A stretch of 64,000 nt of DNA, taken from contig JAIBAK010000013.1 in assembly GCA_019695215.1 (NCBI GenBank), forward strand, positions 1 through 64,000. Reading direction: 5' to 3'. Positions 55,021-63,104 of this stretch are shown here, piece after piece. How positions within the stretch are numbered: position 1 is the stretch's first letter; the number at the start of each line of letters is the position of its first letter. The stretch is from Bacteroidia bacterium (lineage in GTDB: Bacteria; Bacteroidota; Bacteroidia; UKL13-3). A model generated the notes under the pieces. The model was not told the DNA's origin, made no database searches, and was given only the letters and a program-made list of their open reading frames with translations. The position numbers were made by a program, and so were the translations under genes.

Positions 55021-55589
55021 TAGGTATACTTTACCGGTTAGATAAAGAATTATTTTACCTGATAAACGGTTCGCTGGGTAATCCGGTATTTGACTTAATC
55101 ATGCCCTGGTTCAGGTATATGTATTTCTGGTTTCCGCTTTATGCTTTTCTTATCGCTTACATTGTTTACAGGTATAAGAAAAAAAGTATTTACCCCCTTT
55201 TGATGATAGCGCTTACTGTAACCGTAAGCGACCAGTTAAGTGGCAACTTTATCAAAAAATCGGTTCAGCGAATAAGACCATGCAACAACGAAATGATGCA
55301 GGAATATGTGGTAAAACGTGTTCCGTGCGGCAGTGGCTTTAGCTTCACATCGGCTCATGCCTCCAATCATTTCGCCCTCGCTGTTATCATGATATTTTTA
55401 TTTGCCGCACAATACCGCTGGGTAAAATGGGCCGCTCCCCTTTGGGCGGCATCGGTTGCTTTTGCACAGGTGTATGTAGGGGTGCATTTCCCGGCCGATG
55501 TAACAGTTGGTGCTATATTAGGGTCGCTTATAGCCTATGGGTTCCTTATGCTGTTTAAGAATAGTTTAACCCCCGACAAGACTGAATGA
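55017..55589 (+). CDS. PAP2-family membrane phosphatase
   Basis: 190 residues with about five membrane helices. PAP2 motifs: KKSVQRIRP (K-x6-RP), SFTSAHASNHF (P-S-G-H variant S-A-H) and QVYVGVHFPADVT (the SR-x5-H-x3-D part, with QV before YVG). The variation in the second and third motifs suggests a divergent lipid-phosphatase. It overlaps the methyltransferase upstream and the ZIP gene downstream by ATGA. Confidence 0.88.
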   Translation: MIGILYRLDKELFYLINGSLGNPVFDLIMPWFRYMYFWFPLYAFLIAYIVYRYKKKSIYPLLMIALTVTVSDQLSGNFIKKSVQRIRPCNNEMMQEYVVKRVPCGSGFSFTSAHASNHFALAVIMIFLFAAQYRWVKWAAPLWAASVAFAQVYVGVHFPADVTVGAILGSLIAYGFLMLFKNSLTPDKTE

Positions 55590-56317
55590 ACAATAGTGCA
55601 TTTTTGCTGCTGGCTGTCACCACTTTTCTCGGTGGCATCTTACCGTTTTTATTGCGCAAAAAAAGCAACGATACTGTTTTAAAATTACTGCTTTCGTTTG
55701 GTGGCTCCTTTTTATTCTCCGTAACCATTCTTTACCTTATTCCTGAGGTATTCAGTGTGGCCGACCCCATGTGCGGAGTATTTGTGTTATTGGGCTTTTT
55801 CTTTCAGATTATTCTGGAGCAGTTTACAGCCGGAGTTGAACACGGCCACCTGCACCTGCATCATGGAAAAAACGAACGGCTGATGAAAATACAGGTTTTT
55901 GTAAGCCTCAGCCTGCATTCGTTTATGGAAGGGATTCCGCTGGGAACAGGTATGTTTGAAAATGCCACCACCCGGCAAACTTTTTTATCGGGGATAATTT
56001 TACATGAACTGCCAGCCGCCTTTGCCTTAAGTTCCATTATGTACGCAGGTAAAAAACTTAATCCTAAAATTTTATTGCTAATCCTGCTCTATGCCATCAT
56101 GGCTCCTTCGGGTGCTATACTTAGTAAATTGCTGAGTGCCGAATTGCTAACCCATGAACAGGCCTTCCGTTATATTATGGCCTTTATTGTCGGTACATTT
56201 TTACATATTTCTACCATTATTCTGTTTGAAAACAGTCCCAATCACCGGTTCTCGCGGTATAAAATTTTATCAGTTGTTTTGGGAGCATTTCTGGCTTCGT
56301 TGAGCCTGTTGGTGTAG
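55586..56317 (+). CDS. ZIP-family metal transporter
   Basis: 243 residues with about eight hydrophobic segments. The metal site is seen in SLHSFMEGIPLGTG (HSFxEG) and ILHELPAAFALSSI (HExP). A His-rich loop EHGHLHLHHGKN lies between helices 3 and 4, typical of ZIP proteins. It imports Zn2+, Fe2+ or Mn2+. Last gene of the coupled unit. Its stop is followed within two bases by a 47-bp-repeat core in inverted orientation. Confidence 0.92.
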   Translation: MNNSAFLLLAVTTFLGGILPFLLRKKSNDTVLKLLLSFGGSFLFSVTILYLIPEVFSVADPMCGVFVLLGFFFQIILEQFTAGVEHGHLHLHHGKNERLMKIQVFVSLSLHSFMEGIPLGTGMFENATTRQTFLSGIILHELPAAFALSSIMYAGKKLNPKILLLILLYAIMAPSGAILSKLLSAELLTHEQAFRYIMAFIVGTFLHISTIILFENSPNHRFSRYKILSVVLGAFLASLSLLV

Positions 56318-56318
56318 T

Positions 56319-56374
56319 GTCTCGACTTCGCTCGACATGACACCCCCCTTGTCATTTCGAGCGTAGCCGAGAAA
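56319..56374. repeat. Head-to-head repeat pair forming a large hairpin after the ZIP gene
   Basis: An inverted core copy (56319-56341) faces the first direct copy (56351-56374). They can pair over 22 positions with 3 mismatches, with the 9-base loop ACCCCCCTT. It starts 2 bases after the ZIP stop and may act as a transcription end or RNA-stability element. Confidence 0.75.
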
Positions 56375-56516
56375 AACAAACAACCCACCTCCTCTTTGTC
56401 ATTTCGAGCGTAGCCGAGAAAAACAAACAACCCACCTCCTCTTTGTCATTTCGAGCGAAGCCGAAAAAGGCAAACAACCCACCTCCACTTTGTCATTTCG
56501 AGCGAAGTCGAGAAAA
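56351..56516 (+). repeat. Array 1 of the 47-bp repeat (4 units)
   Basis: Cores of the form GTCATTTCGAGCG(A/T)AG begin at 56351, 56398, 56445 and 56492, exactly 47 bases apart. Each is followed by a spacer with CAAACAACCCACCTCC. The core is an imperfect inverted repeat (TTTCGA...TCGAGAAA). The array leads into the first GIY-YIG gene. Confidence 0.9.
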
Positions 56517-56890
56517 ACAAGGATTTTTAGAATTCCTAACTTTTAGTATTTTTGTTTACTTATGTCAGCCTTTAAACTACTATATGTTTATATTTTGGAG
56601 TGTGCAGATGGCAGGTACTATACCGGAGTTACAAATAATCCTGACAGAAGATTGGAAGAACATAATGCCGGCCTCAATCCCAAATCATATACCTATCAAC
56701 GAAGGCCGGTAAAAATGGTTTACCGGGAAGCATTTAATGACTTTAATCAAGCCATTCATTTTGAAACGCAAATCAAGAAATGGAGTCATCAAAAGAAAAA
56801 AGCACTAATCGAAAGCCAATTCGAAAAACTCAGGGAACTAAGTGAATGCCGTAACCAAACGCATGTTAAAAATTATCAAAAACCCAAATA
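56441..56890 (+). repeat. 450-bp segmental duplication, copy 1
   Basis: Identical to 56951-57400 except for one base (A at 56819 versus G at 57329). It contains two repeat cores and the whole GIY-YIG gene up to the stop codon. The offset is 510 bases. Confidence 0.95.
56547..56554 (+). promoter_or_regulatory. -7 box of GIY-YIG gene copy 1
   Basis: TATTTTTG ends 7 bases before the ATG, implying almost no leader. The same box lies at 57057-57064 before copy 2. Confidence 0.45.
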
Positions 56891-56891
56891 A
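56562..56891 (+). CDS. GIY-YIG endonuclease (UPF0213/YhbQ-like), copy 1
   Basis: 109 residues. LYVYILECADGRYYTGVTNNPDRRLEEH holds the GIY-YIG core as Y-V-Y (8-10) and Y-T-G (20-22), with the conserved Arg (29/30). FETQIKKWSHQKKKALIES carries the Glu (near 68) and the K-K-A-L-I end typical of the family. These small nucleases cut DNA strands. It is flanked on both sides by the 47-bp repeat, and its protein is identical to copy 2. Confidence 0.93.
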   Translation: MSAFKLLYVYILECADGRYYTGVTNNPDRRLEEHNAGLNPKSYTYQRRPVKMVYREAFNDFNQAIHFETQIKKWSHQKKKALIESQFEKLRELSECRNQTHVKNYQKPK

Positions 56892-56906
56892 GCTATACCC
56901 CCCTTT

Positions 56907-57025
56907 GTCATTTCGAGCGAAGCCGAGAAAGACAAACAACCCACCTCCCCCTTTGTCATTTCGAGCGAAGCCGAAAAAGGCAAACAACCCACCTCCACTT
57001 TGTCATTTCGAGCGAAGTCGAGAAA
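56907..57025 (+). repeat. Array 2 of the 47-bp repeat (3 units)
   Basis: Cores begin at 56907, 56955 and 57002, with spacings of 48 and 47 bases. The last two lie in the duplicated segment. Confidence 0.9.
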
Positions 57026-57400
57026 AACAAGGATTTTTAGAATTCCTAACTTTTAGTATTTTTGTTTACTTATGTCAGCCTTTAAACTACTATATGTTTA
57101 TATTTTGGAGTGTGCAGATGGCAGGTACTATACCGGAGTTACAAATAATCCTGACAGAAGATTGGAAGAACATAATGCCGGCCTCAATCCCAAATCATAT
57201 ACCTATCAACGAAGGCCGGTAAAAATGGTTTACCGGGAAGCATTTAATGACTTTAATCAAGCCATTCATTTTGAAACGCAAATCAAGAAATGGAGTCATC
57301 AAAAGAAAAAAGCACTAATCGAAAGCCAGTTCGAAAAACTCAGGGAACTAAGTGAATGCCGTAACCAAACGCATGTTAAAAATTATCAAAAACCCAAATA
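56951..57400 (+). repeat. 450-bp segmental duplication, copy 2
   Basis: 449 of 450 bases equal copy 1. The single difference is a silent change in a Gln codon (CAA/CAG) of the GIY-YIG gene. Confidence 0.95.
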
Positions 57401-57401
57401 G
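57072..57401 (+). CDS. GIY-YIG endonuclease (UPF0213/YhbQ-like), copy 2
   Basis: Protein identical to copy 1 (109 residues, same GIY-YIG core and C-terminus). It stops at TAG rather than TAA because the duplication ends one base before the last base of the stop. Followed at once by the third repeat array. Both copies look intact. Confidence 0.93.
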   Translation: MSAFKLLYVYILECADGRYYTGVTNNPDRRLEEHNAGLNPKSYTYQRRPVKMVYREAFNDFNQAIHFETQIKKWSHQKKKALIESQFEKLRELSECRNQTHVKNYQKPK

Positions 57402-57415
57402 CAATACACCCCCTT

Positions 57416-57584
57416 GTCATTTCGAGCGAAGTCGAGAAAGACAAACAACCCACCTCCCTTTGTCATTTCGAGCGTAGTCGAGAAAAACAAACAACACACC
57501 ACCCCTTTGTCATTTCGAGCGTAGCCGAGAAAAACAAACAACCCACCTCCCCTTTTGTCATTTCGAGCGAAGTCGAGAAAGACA
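57416..57584 (+). repeat. Array 3 of the 47-bp repeat (4 units)
   Basis: Cores begin at 57416, 57462, 57509 and 57557 (spacings 46, 47, 48). Sequence variants GCGAAG/GCGTAG and GTCGAG/GCCGAG are mixed between units, so they are diverged rather than newly copied. Confidence 0.88.
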
Positions 57585-57645
57585 AGGGGAAATATTTTAC
57601 TCCGGCACCTATCATCTATGGCATCTATTCCATTAAATTCGCAAC

Positions 57646-58425
57646 ATGGATACAAAATTTATTATTGTTGAGTCTCAATATGCCAAACATATTGCCCTTA
57701 TTCGGTTAAACCGACCTAATGAACTGAACGCCCTTAATCTGGAATTAATGGGCGAACTGCGTGATACCCTGAAAGCACTTGATGCCGATGACGAAGTACG
57801 CGCCATAATAATTACCGGAAATGAACGCGCTTTTGCTGCAGGTGCCGACATTAAACAAATGGCAGATAAAAATGTAATTGATGTGCTCAAAATTGACCAG
57901 TTCAGTACCTGGGACCAGATTAAACGCACTAAAAAACCAATCATTGCTGCAGTATCGGGTTTTGCGCTGGGCGGTGGATGCGAATTAGCCATGACCTGCG
58001 ATATGATTATTGCTTCCGAAACAGCCCAGTTTGGCCAACCGGAAATAAAAATAGGCATTATGCCCGGTGCCGGAGGAACTCAGCGGTTGCCACGTGCGGT
58101 GGGAAAAGCCCTGGCTATGGAAATGGTGTTGACCGGAAATTTCATTAATGCCGAACGCGCACTGAAGGCCGGACTGATAAACAAAATAGTTCCTGTAGAA
58201 GTGTATCTGGAAGAAGCCGTAAAACTGGCAAAAGATATTGCTGCCTTATCACCTATCTCGGTGCAGTTAGCCAAAGAATCGGTAAACAAAAGCTACGAGC
58301 AAAACCTGCAGGAAAGCCTTTACTTTGAACGTAAAAATTTCTACATGTGTTTTGCCAGTGATGACCAGAAAGAGGGAATGGCTGCTTTTGTAGAAAAAAG
58401 AAAACCGGAGTTTAAGGGAAAGTAG
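57646..58425 (+). CDS. Enoyl-CoA hydratase/isomerase family protein
   Basis: 259 residues, crotonase fold. NERAFAAGADIKQMA (oxyanion Ala/Gly and CoA loop), SGFALGGGCELAMTCD (second oxyanion Gly and Glu) and PEIKIGIMPGAGGTQRLPR (catalytic Glu region) are all present. It hydrates trans-2-enoyl-CoA in beta-oxidation or related degradation, complementing the 3-hydroxyacyl-CoA dehydrogenase at 1708. No adjacent partner gene. Confidence 0.95.
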   Translation: MDTKFIIVESQYAKHIALIRLNRPNELNALNLELMGELRDTLKALDADDEVRAIIITGNERAFAAGADIKQMADKNVIDVLKIDQFSTWDQIKRTKKPIIAAVSGFALGGGCELAMTCDMIIASETAQFGQPEIKIGIMPGAGGTQRLPRAVGKALAMEMVLTGNFINAERALKAGLINKIVPVEVYLEEAVKLAKDIAALSPISVQLAKESVNKSYEQNLQESLYFERKNFYMCFASDDQKEGMAAFVEKRKPEFKGK

Positions 58426-58534
58426 CCCATTATAACAAACACAAAAGTAATGACTTACGAAACACCCACTTTATTACAGGTAAATTTTATCCCTTCAATA
58501 GCTTGTATAAAAAAATAATATAACATGATCCTTT

Positions 58535-58542
58535 TATATTTG
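58535..58542 (+). promoter_or_regulatory. -7 box of the ATPase-nuclease pair
   Basis: TATATTTG lies 11 bases before the ATG. No convincing -33 element. Confidence 0.45.
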
Positions 58543-58553
58543 CCAACTTTAGC

Positions 58554-59735
58554 ATGATTGAAATGATTGAATCTCTAACTATATATAACTTTGGGCCCAT
58601 TAAATCCGCGACCTTATCCATTAATAAATATTCCGTATTTATTGGACCACAAGCTAGTGGTAAAAGTACAGTTGCTAAATTACTTTCAATCTTCAGAGAT
58701 CTTGAATTCTTAATTGATGAAAACAGGGATTTTAAAAAGATTCTTGGCGACTATAATATTGGGAATTACCTTCATGAGAATACGCTTATTGAATATGACA
58801 GTCACAACACTAAGATCAGCTATTTTGACAGTGAACTTAAGGTAAAAATTAAGGATGATTTTGGAAAGGTAATCGAATCCGAAAAACAAAGAGTAGAGAA
58901 ATTCATCACCGAATTTGTTGAAACAAGACAATTAGCTCCTGATGCCACAACTTCAAAGGATACAATAAATAAACTGTATGATTCTAGTTGGAAGAGGCTG
59001 TTTTCAATAAATACAGAGCAGGTTTACATTCCTGCAGAAAGAATGCTTCTGTCACTTGTATCAGAAAATCCGTTTTCGTTGTTTAAAAACTTTGCATTAC
59101 CAAATTGTATAACACAATTTGGTCTTAAATATGAAGAAGCAAAAAATCGTCTTAGTGAGTTCAAAATTGATTTTTTAAATGTGACATTTAAAAATGAGGA
59201 TGGGAAACAAAGGCTATATCTTGACAATAATGCTTCGATTGATTTATCTGAAAGCGCAAGTGGATTTCAATCAATAATCCCGTCAATACTTGTATTAGAA
59301 AGTGAAAGTAGAACTAGGGACAATTCATCTTTTATAATCGAAGAACCAGAATTGAATCTATACCCATCTACTCAGAAAAACTTCATGAGTTTTTTGATTA
59401 GTAAAGTTACTTCTCAACATCACATTAATTCTAATAGAAACCTTATTGTGACTACTCACAGCCCATATATTCTTTCAATTCTAAACAATTTTATGTTTGC
59501 CTATTTTGTTTTTACGAAACAACAATCAATGCGACAGGGAATCGAGCCTATAATCCCTATGAATAATTGGATAAATCCGGAGCATTTTTCTGCCTTTCAT
59601 TTTGCTAATGGTGAAGTTAAGTCTATTATTGACCCTAAGACAAAGTTAATTTACGAAAATGAATTAGACAATATTTCAATAGATTTGAAGGGAGAACGAG
59701 ACCAATTGCTAGGGCTTTACAAGCAAGTTTTGTAA
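58554..59735 (+). CDS. AAA/ABC-type ATPase (RecF/OLD-like), candidate defence effector
   Basis: 393 residues. Walker A GPQASGKST (31-39) follows an N-terminal IYNFGPIKSA motif, the SMC/RecF/OLD-type ATPase start. The signature loop is SASGFQSIIPSILVLE, Walker B is SSFIIEEPELNLYPSTQ, and the H-loop is NLIVTTHSPYILSIL. The region between (70-230) is a unique helical insertion. Such stand-alone ATPases pair with nucleases in anti-phage systems. It shares one base with the next gene's start (TAATG), so the two are coupled. AT-rich relative to the flanks. Confidence 0.88.
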   Translation: MIEMIESLTIYNFGPIKSATLSINKYSVFIGPQASGKSTVAKLLSIFRDLEFLIDENRDFKKILGDYNIGNYLHENTLIEYDSHNTKISYFDSELKVKIKDDFGKVIESEKQRVEKFITEFVETRQLAPDATTSKDTINKLYDSSWKRLFSINTEQVYIPAERMLLSLVSENPFSLFKNFALPNCITQFGLKYEEAKNRLSEFKIDFLNVTFKNEDGKQRLYLDNNASIDLSESASGFQSIIPSILVLESESRTRDNSSFIIEEPELNLYPSTQKNFMSFLISKVTSQHHINSNRNLIVTTHSPYILSILNNFMFAYFVFTKQQSMRQGIEPIIPMNNWINPEHFSAFHFANGEVKSIIDPKTKLIYENELDNISIDLKGERDQLLGLYKQVL

Positions 59736-60259
59736 TGCGGCAGAAAATTCATAATGCTTTCGCAAACTGTTTGGCTCACTCGTGTCTACAAAACACTAAT
59801 GAATCAATTTTCTACATTCAAGATCATCCAACTCATGGAAGATCATTTATAACAATCCCTATTAATCTAAACGACTACCCATATTTTACAGTAAATAATC
59901 CTGATCAAAAAGACATAAACTTTTTATCAATAGACCAATGCATTTATCTTACACCTCAAGATGGGCCGAGATGCGATTGTGCTTTATTTGACAATACCGT
60001 TTTCCACTTTATTGAAATAAAACGAGGAGGCCCCCCTAAAACAAGCGATAGGAGAAGAGACGCAATTGATCAATTAAAAGTGACAATTATGAATTTTATT
60101 GGTCAAATCGATTTTTCAACTCATAAAATATACGCTCATATCTGCGTTGGACACTTTTCTCAAATTCCGAGCATTAAAACTTCAGATTTAGTAAACTCTA
60201 TCTTCTTTTGGGACAATTTTAAAGCTGAGTTACTAGACGGTAATACAATTACCTTTTAA
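59735..60259 (+). CDS. Putative PD-(D/E)xK-fold nuclease, partner of the ATPase
   Basis: 174 residues. The central block RCDCALFDNTVFHFIEIKRGG shows Asp81, Glu94-Ile-Lys96, and downstream RRRDAIDQLK (Gln113), the spacing of a PD-(D/E)xK nuclease core (D...ExK...Q). The N-terminal 60 residues and the C-terminus are unassigned. Assignment is from the motif only. It could instead be a restriction-like cofactor. It is translationally coupled to the ATPase. Confidence 0.6.
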   Translation: MRQKIHNAFANCLAHSCLQNTNESIFYIQDHPTHGRSFITIPINLNDYPYFTVNNPDQKDINFLSIDQCIYLTPQDGPRCDCALFDNTVFHFIEIKRGGPPKTSDRRRDAIDQLKVTIMNFIGQIDFSTHKIYAHICVGHFSQIPSIKTSDLVNSIFFWDNFKAELLDGNTITF

Positions 60260-60344
60260 CAAAAATACTCAATTAAACAAATACATCCCTTGCTATCATC
60301 AGTTGGCAAATTGGATTTACAACATAAAACACCTATGAAAGTCA

Positions 60345-61409
60345 ATGTATCCATCCCTAAGCGATAAAATCAGATTCATCTCCTTCGTCTCCATTCTGAT
60401 GGTGGTATTGCTTCATTCGTACAACCTTTCTTACTGGTATGAAATACCTGATCCGCATCATCAAATTATGCATTCAGCGAGCCTGTTTGTGCAGGTTATG
60501 CTTACAGAAGGAATAACCCGGGTGGCCGTCCCTCTGCTTTTCACCCTCTCAGGTTTTTTGTTTTTTCATTCCCTTGATTTCTCCATACCCGGAATTTTAA
60601 ACAAGTTTCGGAGAAGAATGCACTCATTGGTTTTTCCGTACCTCATTGTTTCCTTTTTATGGATAACAGCAGGTTTGCTTTTATATCAGTTCAAAATTAC
60701 ACCCACCCTTTTTAATAAAGACTTAACCTCCTTTTCATCCCCTTCAGGTATTTTGAATTCTCTGTTTATTCGCCCTTTTGCCTACCATTTGTGGTATATC
60801 CGCGACCTGATTGTACTCATATTTTTTTCTCCCCTCATTGGTGTTTTAACGAAAAAAAGCAAAGGACTATGGCTTATTTTTCTTTTTATGATATGGTTTA
60901 CCGATGCGGTAACATCAGGCGTACTGAAAACCGAGAGCGTTCTGTTTTTCTCTGTCGGTTGTTTTCTGGCTTCCGCGCCAGCGCTGCCTGTTAAGGAAAA
61001 AATAAGCCTGAAAACCGCATTAATATTTTGTTTTGGCTGGATTGCATTGGTACTAATTAAAACAATGGTGATTGGCGTAGTTGAAATAAATACCCTGAGA
61101 TTACTACATAAAATATCCATCCTTACCGGCATGGTTACCCTGTGGTATGGCTACGATTATTTTCCTGCTAAAATCTGTTTACCATTTTACAAATCAGCCT
61201 CGTATTCTTTTTTTATTTACCTCATTCACGAGCCACTCTTATCCATCTCTAAAAAACTCCTATTTCATTTTACCGGGCAGGCCCCATGGGCCTCAATACT
61301 TCATTATTTTACTGCCCCGTTTATTACGGTAACTATTTGTTTGGCGGTGGCTAAACTGATGGCAAAGCATACCCCTCAGTTGTACAAAATCATTTCGGGA
61401 GGAAGGTAA
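60345..61409 (+). CDS. Acyltransferase family 3 membrane protein
   Basis: 354 residues with about ten membrane helices. The conserved start is DKIRFISFVSILMVVLLHSYNLSYW with the catalytic His in LHSYN; YHLWYIRDLIVLI (R-D pattern) comes after helix 4. Such enzymes O-acetylate surface polysaccharides. The starting ATG lies close to the preceding gene region and has no clear -7 box. It ends about 260 bases before the helicase start. Confidence 0.9.
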   Translation: MYPSLSDKIRFISFVSILMVVLLHSYNLSYWYEIPDPHHQIMHSASLFVQVMLTEGITRVAVPLLFTLSGFLFFHSLDFSIPGILNKFRRRMHSLVFPYLIVSFLWITAGLLLYQFKITPTLFNKDLTSFSSPSGILNSLFIRPFAYHLWYIRDLIVLIFFSPLIGVLTKKSKGLWLIFLFMIWFTDAVTSGVLKTESVLFFSVGCFLASAPALPVKEKISLKTALIFCFGWIALVLIKTMVIGVVEINTLRLLHKISILTGMVTLWYGYDYFPAKICLPFYKSASYSFFIYLIHEPLLSISKKLLFHFTGQAPWASILHYFTAPFITVTICLAVAKLMAKHTPQLYKIISGGR

Positions 61410-61503
61410 TAGTAAAGGGTGACTGCACCTCCTGTAAGTTGCAGCAACTGCCAACACAACAACGGAATACTGTTGTACATTAGGTAATCCCGACTATTGC
61501 ACC

Positions 61504-61511
61504 TATCTTTG
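61504..61511 (+). promoter_or_regulatory. -7 box of the rhlE-type helicase, with long leader
   Basis: TATCTTTG lies about 160 bases upstream of the ATG at 61673. The leader holds a weak GTGCC/GGCAC pair and AT-rich runs, unlike the very short leaders of most genes here. Confidence 0.5.
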
Positions 61512-61672
61512 CCCCGCTAAGGTGCCAACCGTAATATAAAAAAACCGAAAGGCACAATCAGTGCAGCAGTGCGTCTAATCATTCTTCTGCCGGTTTATAG
61601 CAAAAAATTTTAGTAGTATTCACACAGCCCGCTAAAAAAACTATGCGCGCTGTAAAAAACAGTATTGTTTAC

Positions 61673-63007
61673 ATGACATTTGACCAGTTACATTTAATTA
61701 AACCCATTCTGGATGCATTGCGCACCGAAGGGTACACCACTCCCACTCCTATTCAGCAACAGGCCATTCCGGTATTGCTTGAAGGAAAAGATTTATTGGG
61801 TTGCGCCCAAACCGGTACCGGTAAAACAGCAGCCTTTGCCATTCCTATTTTGCAGTTAATGCATAAACAACGGCTCGAAGGAAAAGAGCAAAACAAAAGA
61901 TATATACGGGCACTTGTGCTCACACCTACCCGCGAACTGGCTATTCAAATTGAAGAAAGTTTCAGTGCCTATGGCCGTCATTGCGGTTTCAGGCATTTAA
62001 CCGTTTTTGGTGGCGTTTCTCAAAATCCGCAAACCGATGCGCTTCACCGAGGAATTGATATTTTAGTTGCCACCCCCGGACGTTTATTGGATTTAATGGA
62101 TCAGGGATACATTAACCTGAAACATATAGAGTATTTTGTATTAGATGAAGCCGACCGCATGCTCGATATGGGTTTTGTGCACGATGTAAAAAAGATTATT
62201 GCCAAACTTCCTTTACACAGGCAGTCATTATTCTTTTCGGCTACCATGCCTAAAGAAATAGTTTCTCTGGCTAATTCCATTCTTAAAAATCCGGTTAAGG
62301 TAGAAGTTACTCCTCCTTCTTCAACGGTAGATAAAATTGAGCAGTCCATTTATTTTGTGGGGCGCAAAGACAAACGCCTGTTGCTGGCCGATATTCTTCA
62401 GGATAAAAATATTAAAACCGCTTTGGTTTTTACACGAACCAAACATGGTGCAGATAAAGTGGCTTATGACCTGCATAAAAAAGGAATTAAATCGGCTGCC
62501 ATTCATGGAAACAAGTCGCAAAATGCCAGGCAGAATGCCCTCAATAGTTTTAAAGAAGGAAAAATCCGTGTACTGGTCGCTACCGATATAGCTGCACGTG
62601 GTATTGACGTGGATAATCTGAGTCACGTTTTTAATTTTGATCTGCCAAATATTGCTGAAACTTACGTACACCGAATTGGGCGTACGGCACGTGCAGGCGC
62701 CAGCGGAACTGCCATTTCTTTTTGTGATGAGGAGGAAAAAGAATACCTGTATGATATTCAAAAACTCATTGGGAAAAAGATTGACGTAGTGGAAGAACAT
62801 AATTATCCGCTGAGCAAATACGTAGAAACAGCTCCTCCGCCACGCGACAGGCAGCAGCATGGGCCGCGCAAAAACAACGGACAGGCGCGCAGCGGTCACG
62901 GTCATTCGCGTTCGGGTCAGGGACAACCCCGCACATCTCAGGGAGGCGGGTCGGGTAATCGCTCCGGAAAAAGGGGATTTGGTAAACCTAAATCCGGCTC
63001 AAGGTAA
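61673..63007 (+). CDS. rhlE: DEAD-box RNA helicase, RhlE type
   Basis: 444 residues from ATG 61673. Motifs: Q motif (TPIQQQAIP), I (AQTGTGKT), Ia (PTRELA), II (DEAD), III (SAT), IV (ALVFTRT), V ([11 protein letters not shown]), VI ([12 protein letters not shown]), then a basic Gly/Arg/Ser-rich tail of about 65 residues. RhlE enzymes remodel ribosome-assembly and structured mRNA and are often cold-induced. The start at [13 protein letters not shown] is chosen because the homologous N-terminus begins there, not at the ATG ten codons earlier. Confidence 0.96.
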   Translation: MTFDQLHLIKPILDALRTEGYTTPTPIQQQAIPVLLEGKDLLGCAQTGTGKTAAFAIPILQLMHKQRLEGKEQNKRYIRALVLTPTRELAIQIEESFSAYGRHCGFRHLTVFGGVSQNPQTDALHRGIDILVATPGRLLDLMDQGYINLKHIEYFVLDEADRMLDMGFVHDVKKIIAKLPLHRQSLFFSATMPKEIVSLANSILKNPVKVEVTPPSSTVDKIEQSIYFVGRKDKRLLLADILQDKNIKTALVFTRTKHGADKVAYDLHKKGIKSAAIHGNKSQNARQNALNSFKEGKIRVLVATDIAARGIDVDNLSHVFNFDLPNIAETYVHRIGRTARAGASGTAISFCDEEEKEYLYDIQKLIGKKIDVVEEHNYPLSKYVETAPPPRDRQQHGPRKNNGQARSGHGHSRSGQGQPRTSQGGGSGNRSGKRGFGKPKSGSR

Positions 63008-63104
63008 AAATTTAGCAGGTTCGCTTTTACGTTCATCGTATTTTAAGCCCGGGAGAAAAGATTTTGATGGATGCCTCGTTTTTTCTCTGCATTTTTGAAA
63101 TTGT

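Noticed and set aside
56351-57584. Possible CRISPR array
   Set aside because: Units are 46-48 bp with conserved spacers and conserved cores. There are no variable spacers of ~30 bp, no leader and no cas genes, and coding genes lie between the arrays.
62321-62926. 201-residue open frame on the minus strand inside the helicase gene
   Set aside because: It is the antisense shadow of the rhlE coding sequence, with no promoter, no domain and composition typical of a reverse-frame shadow.
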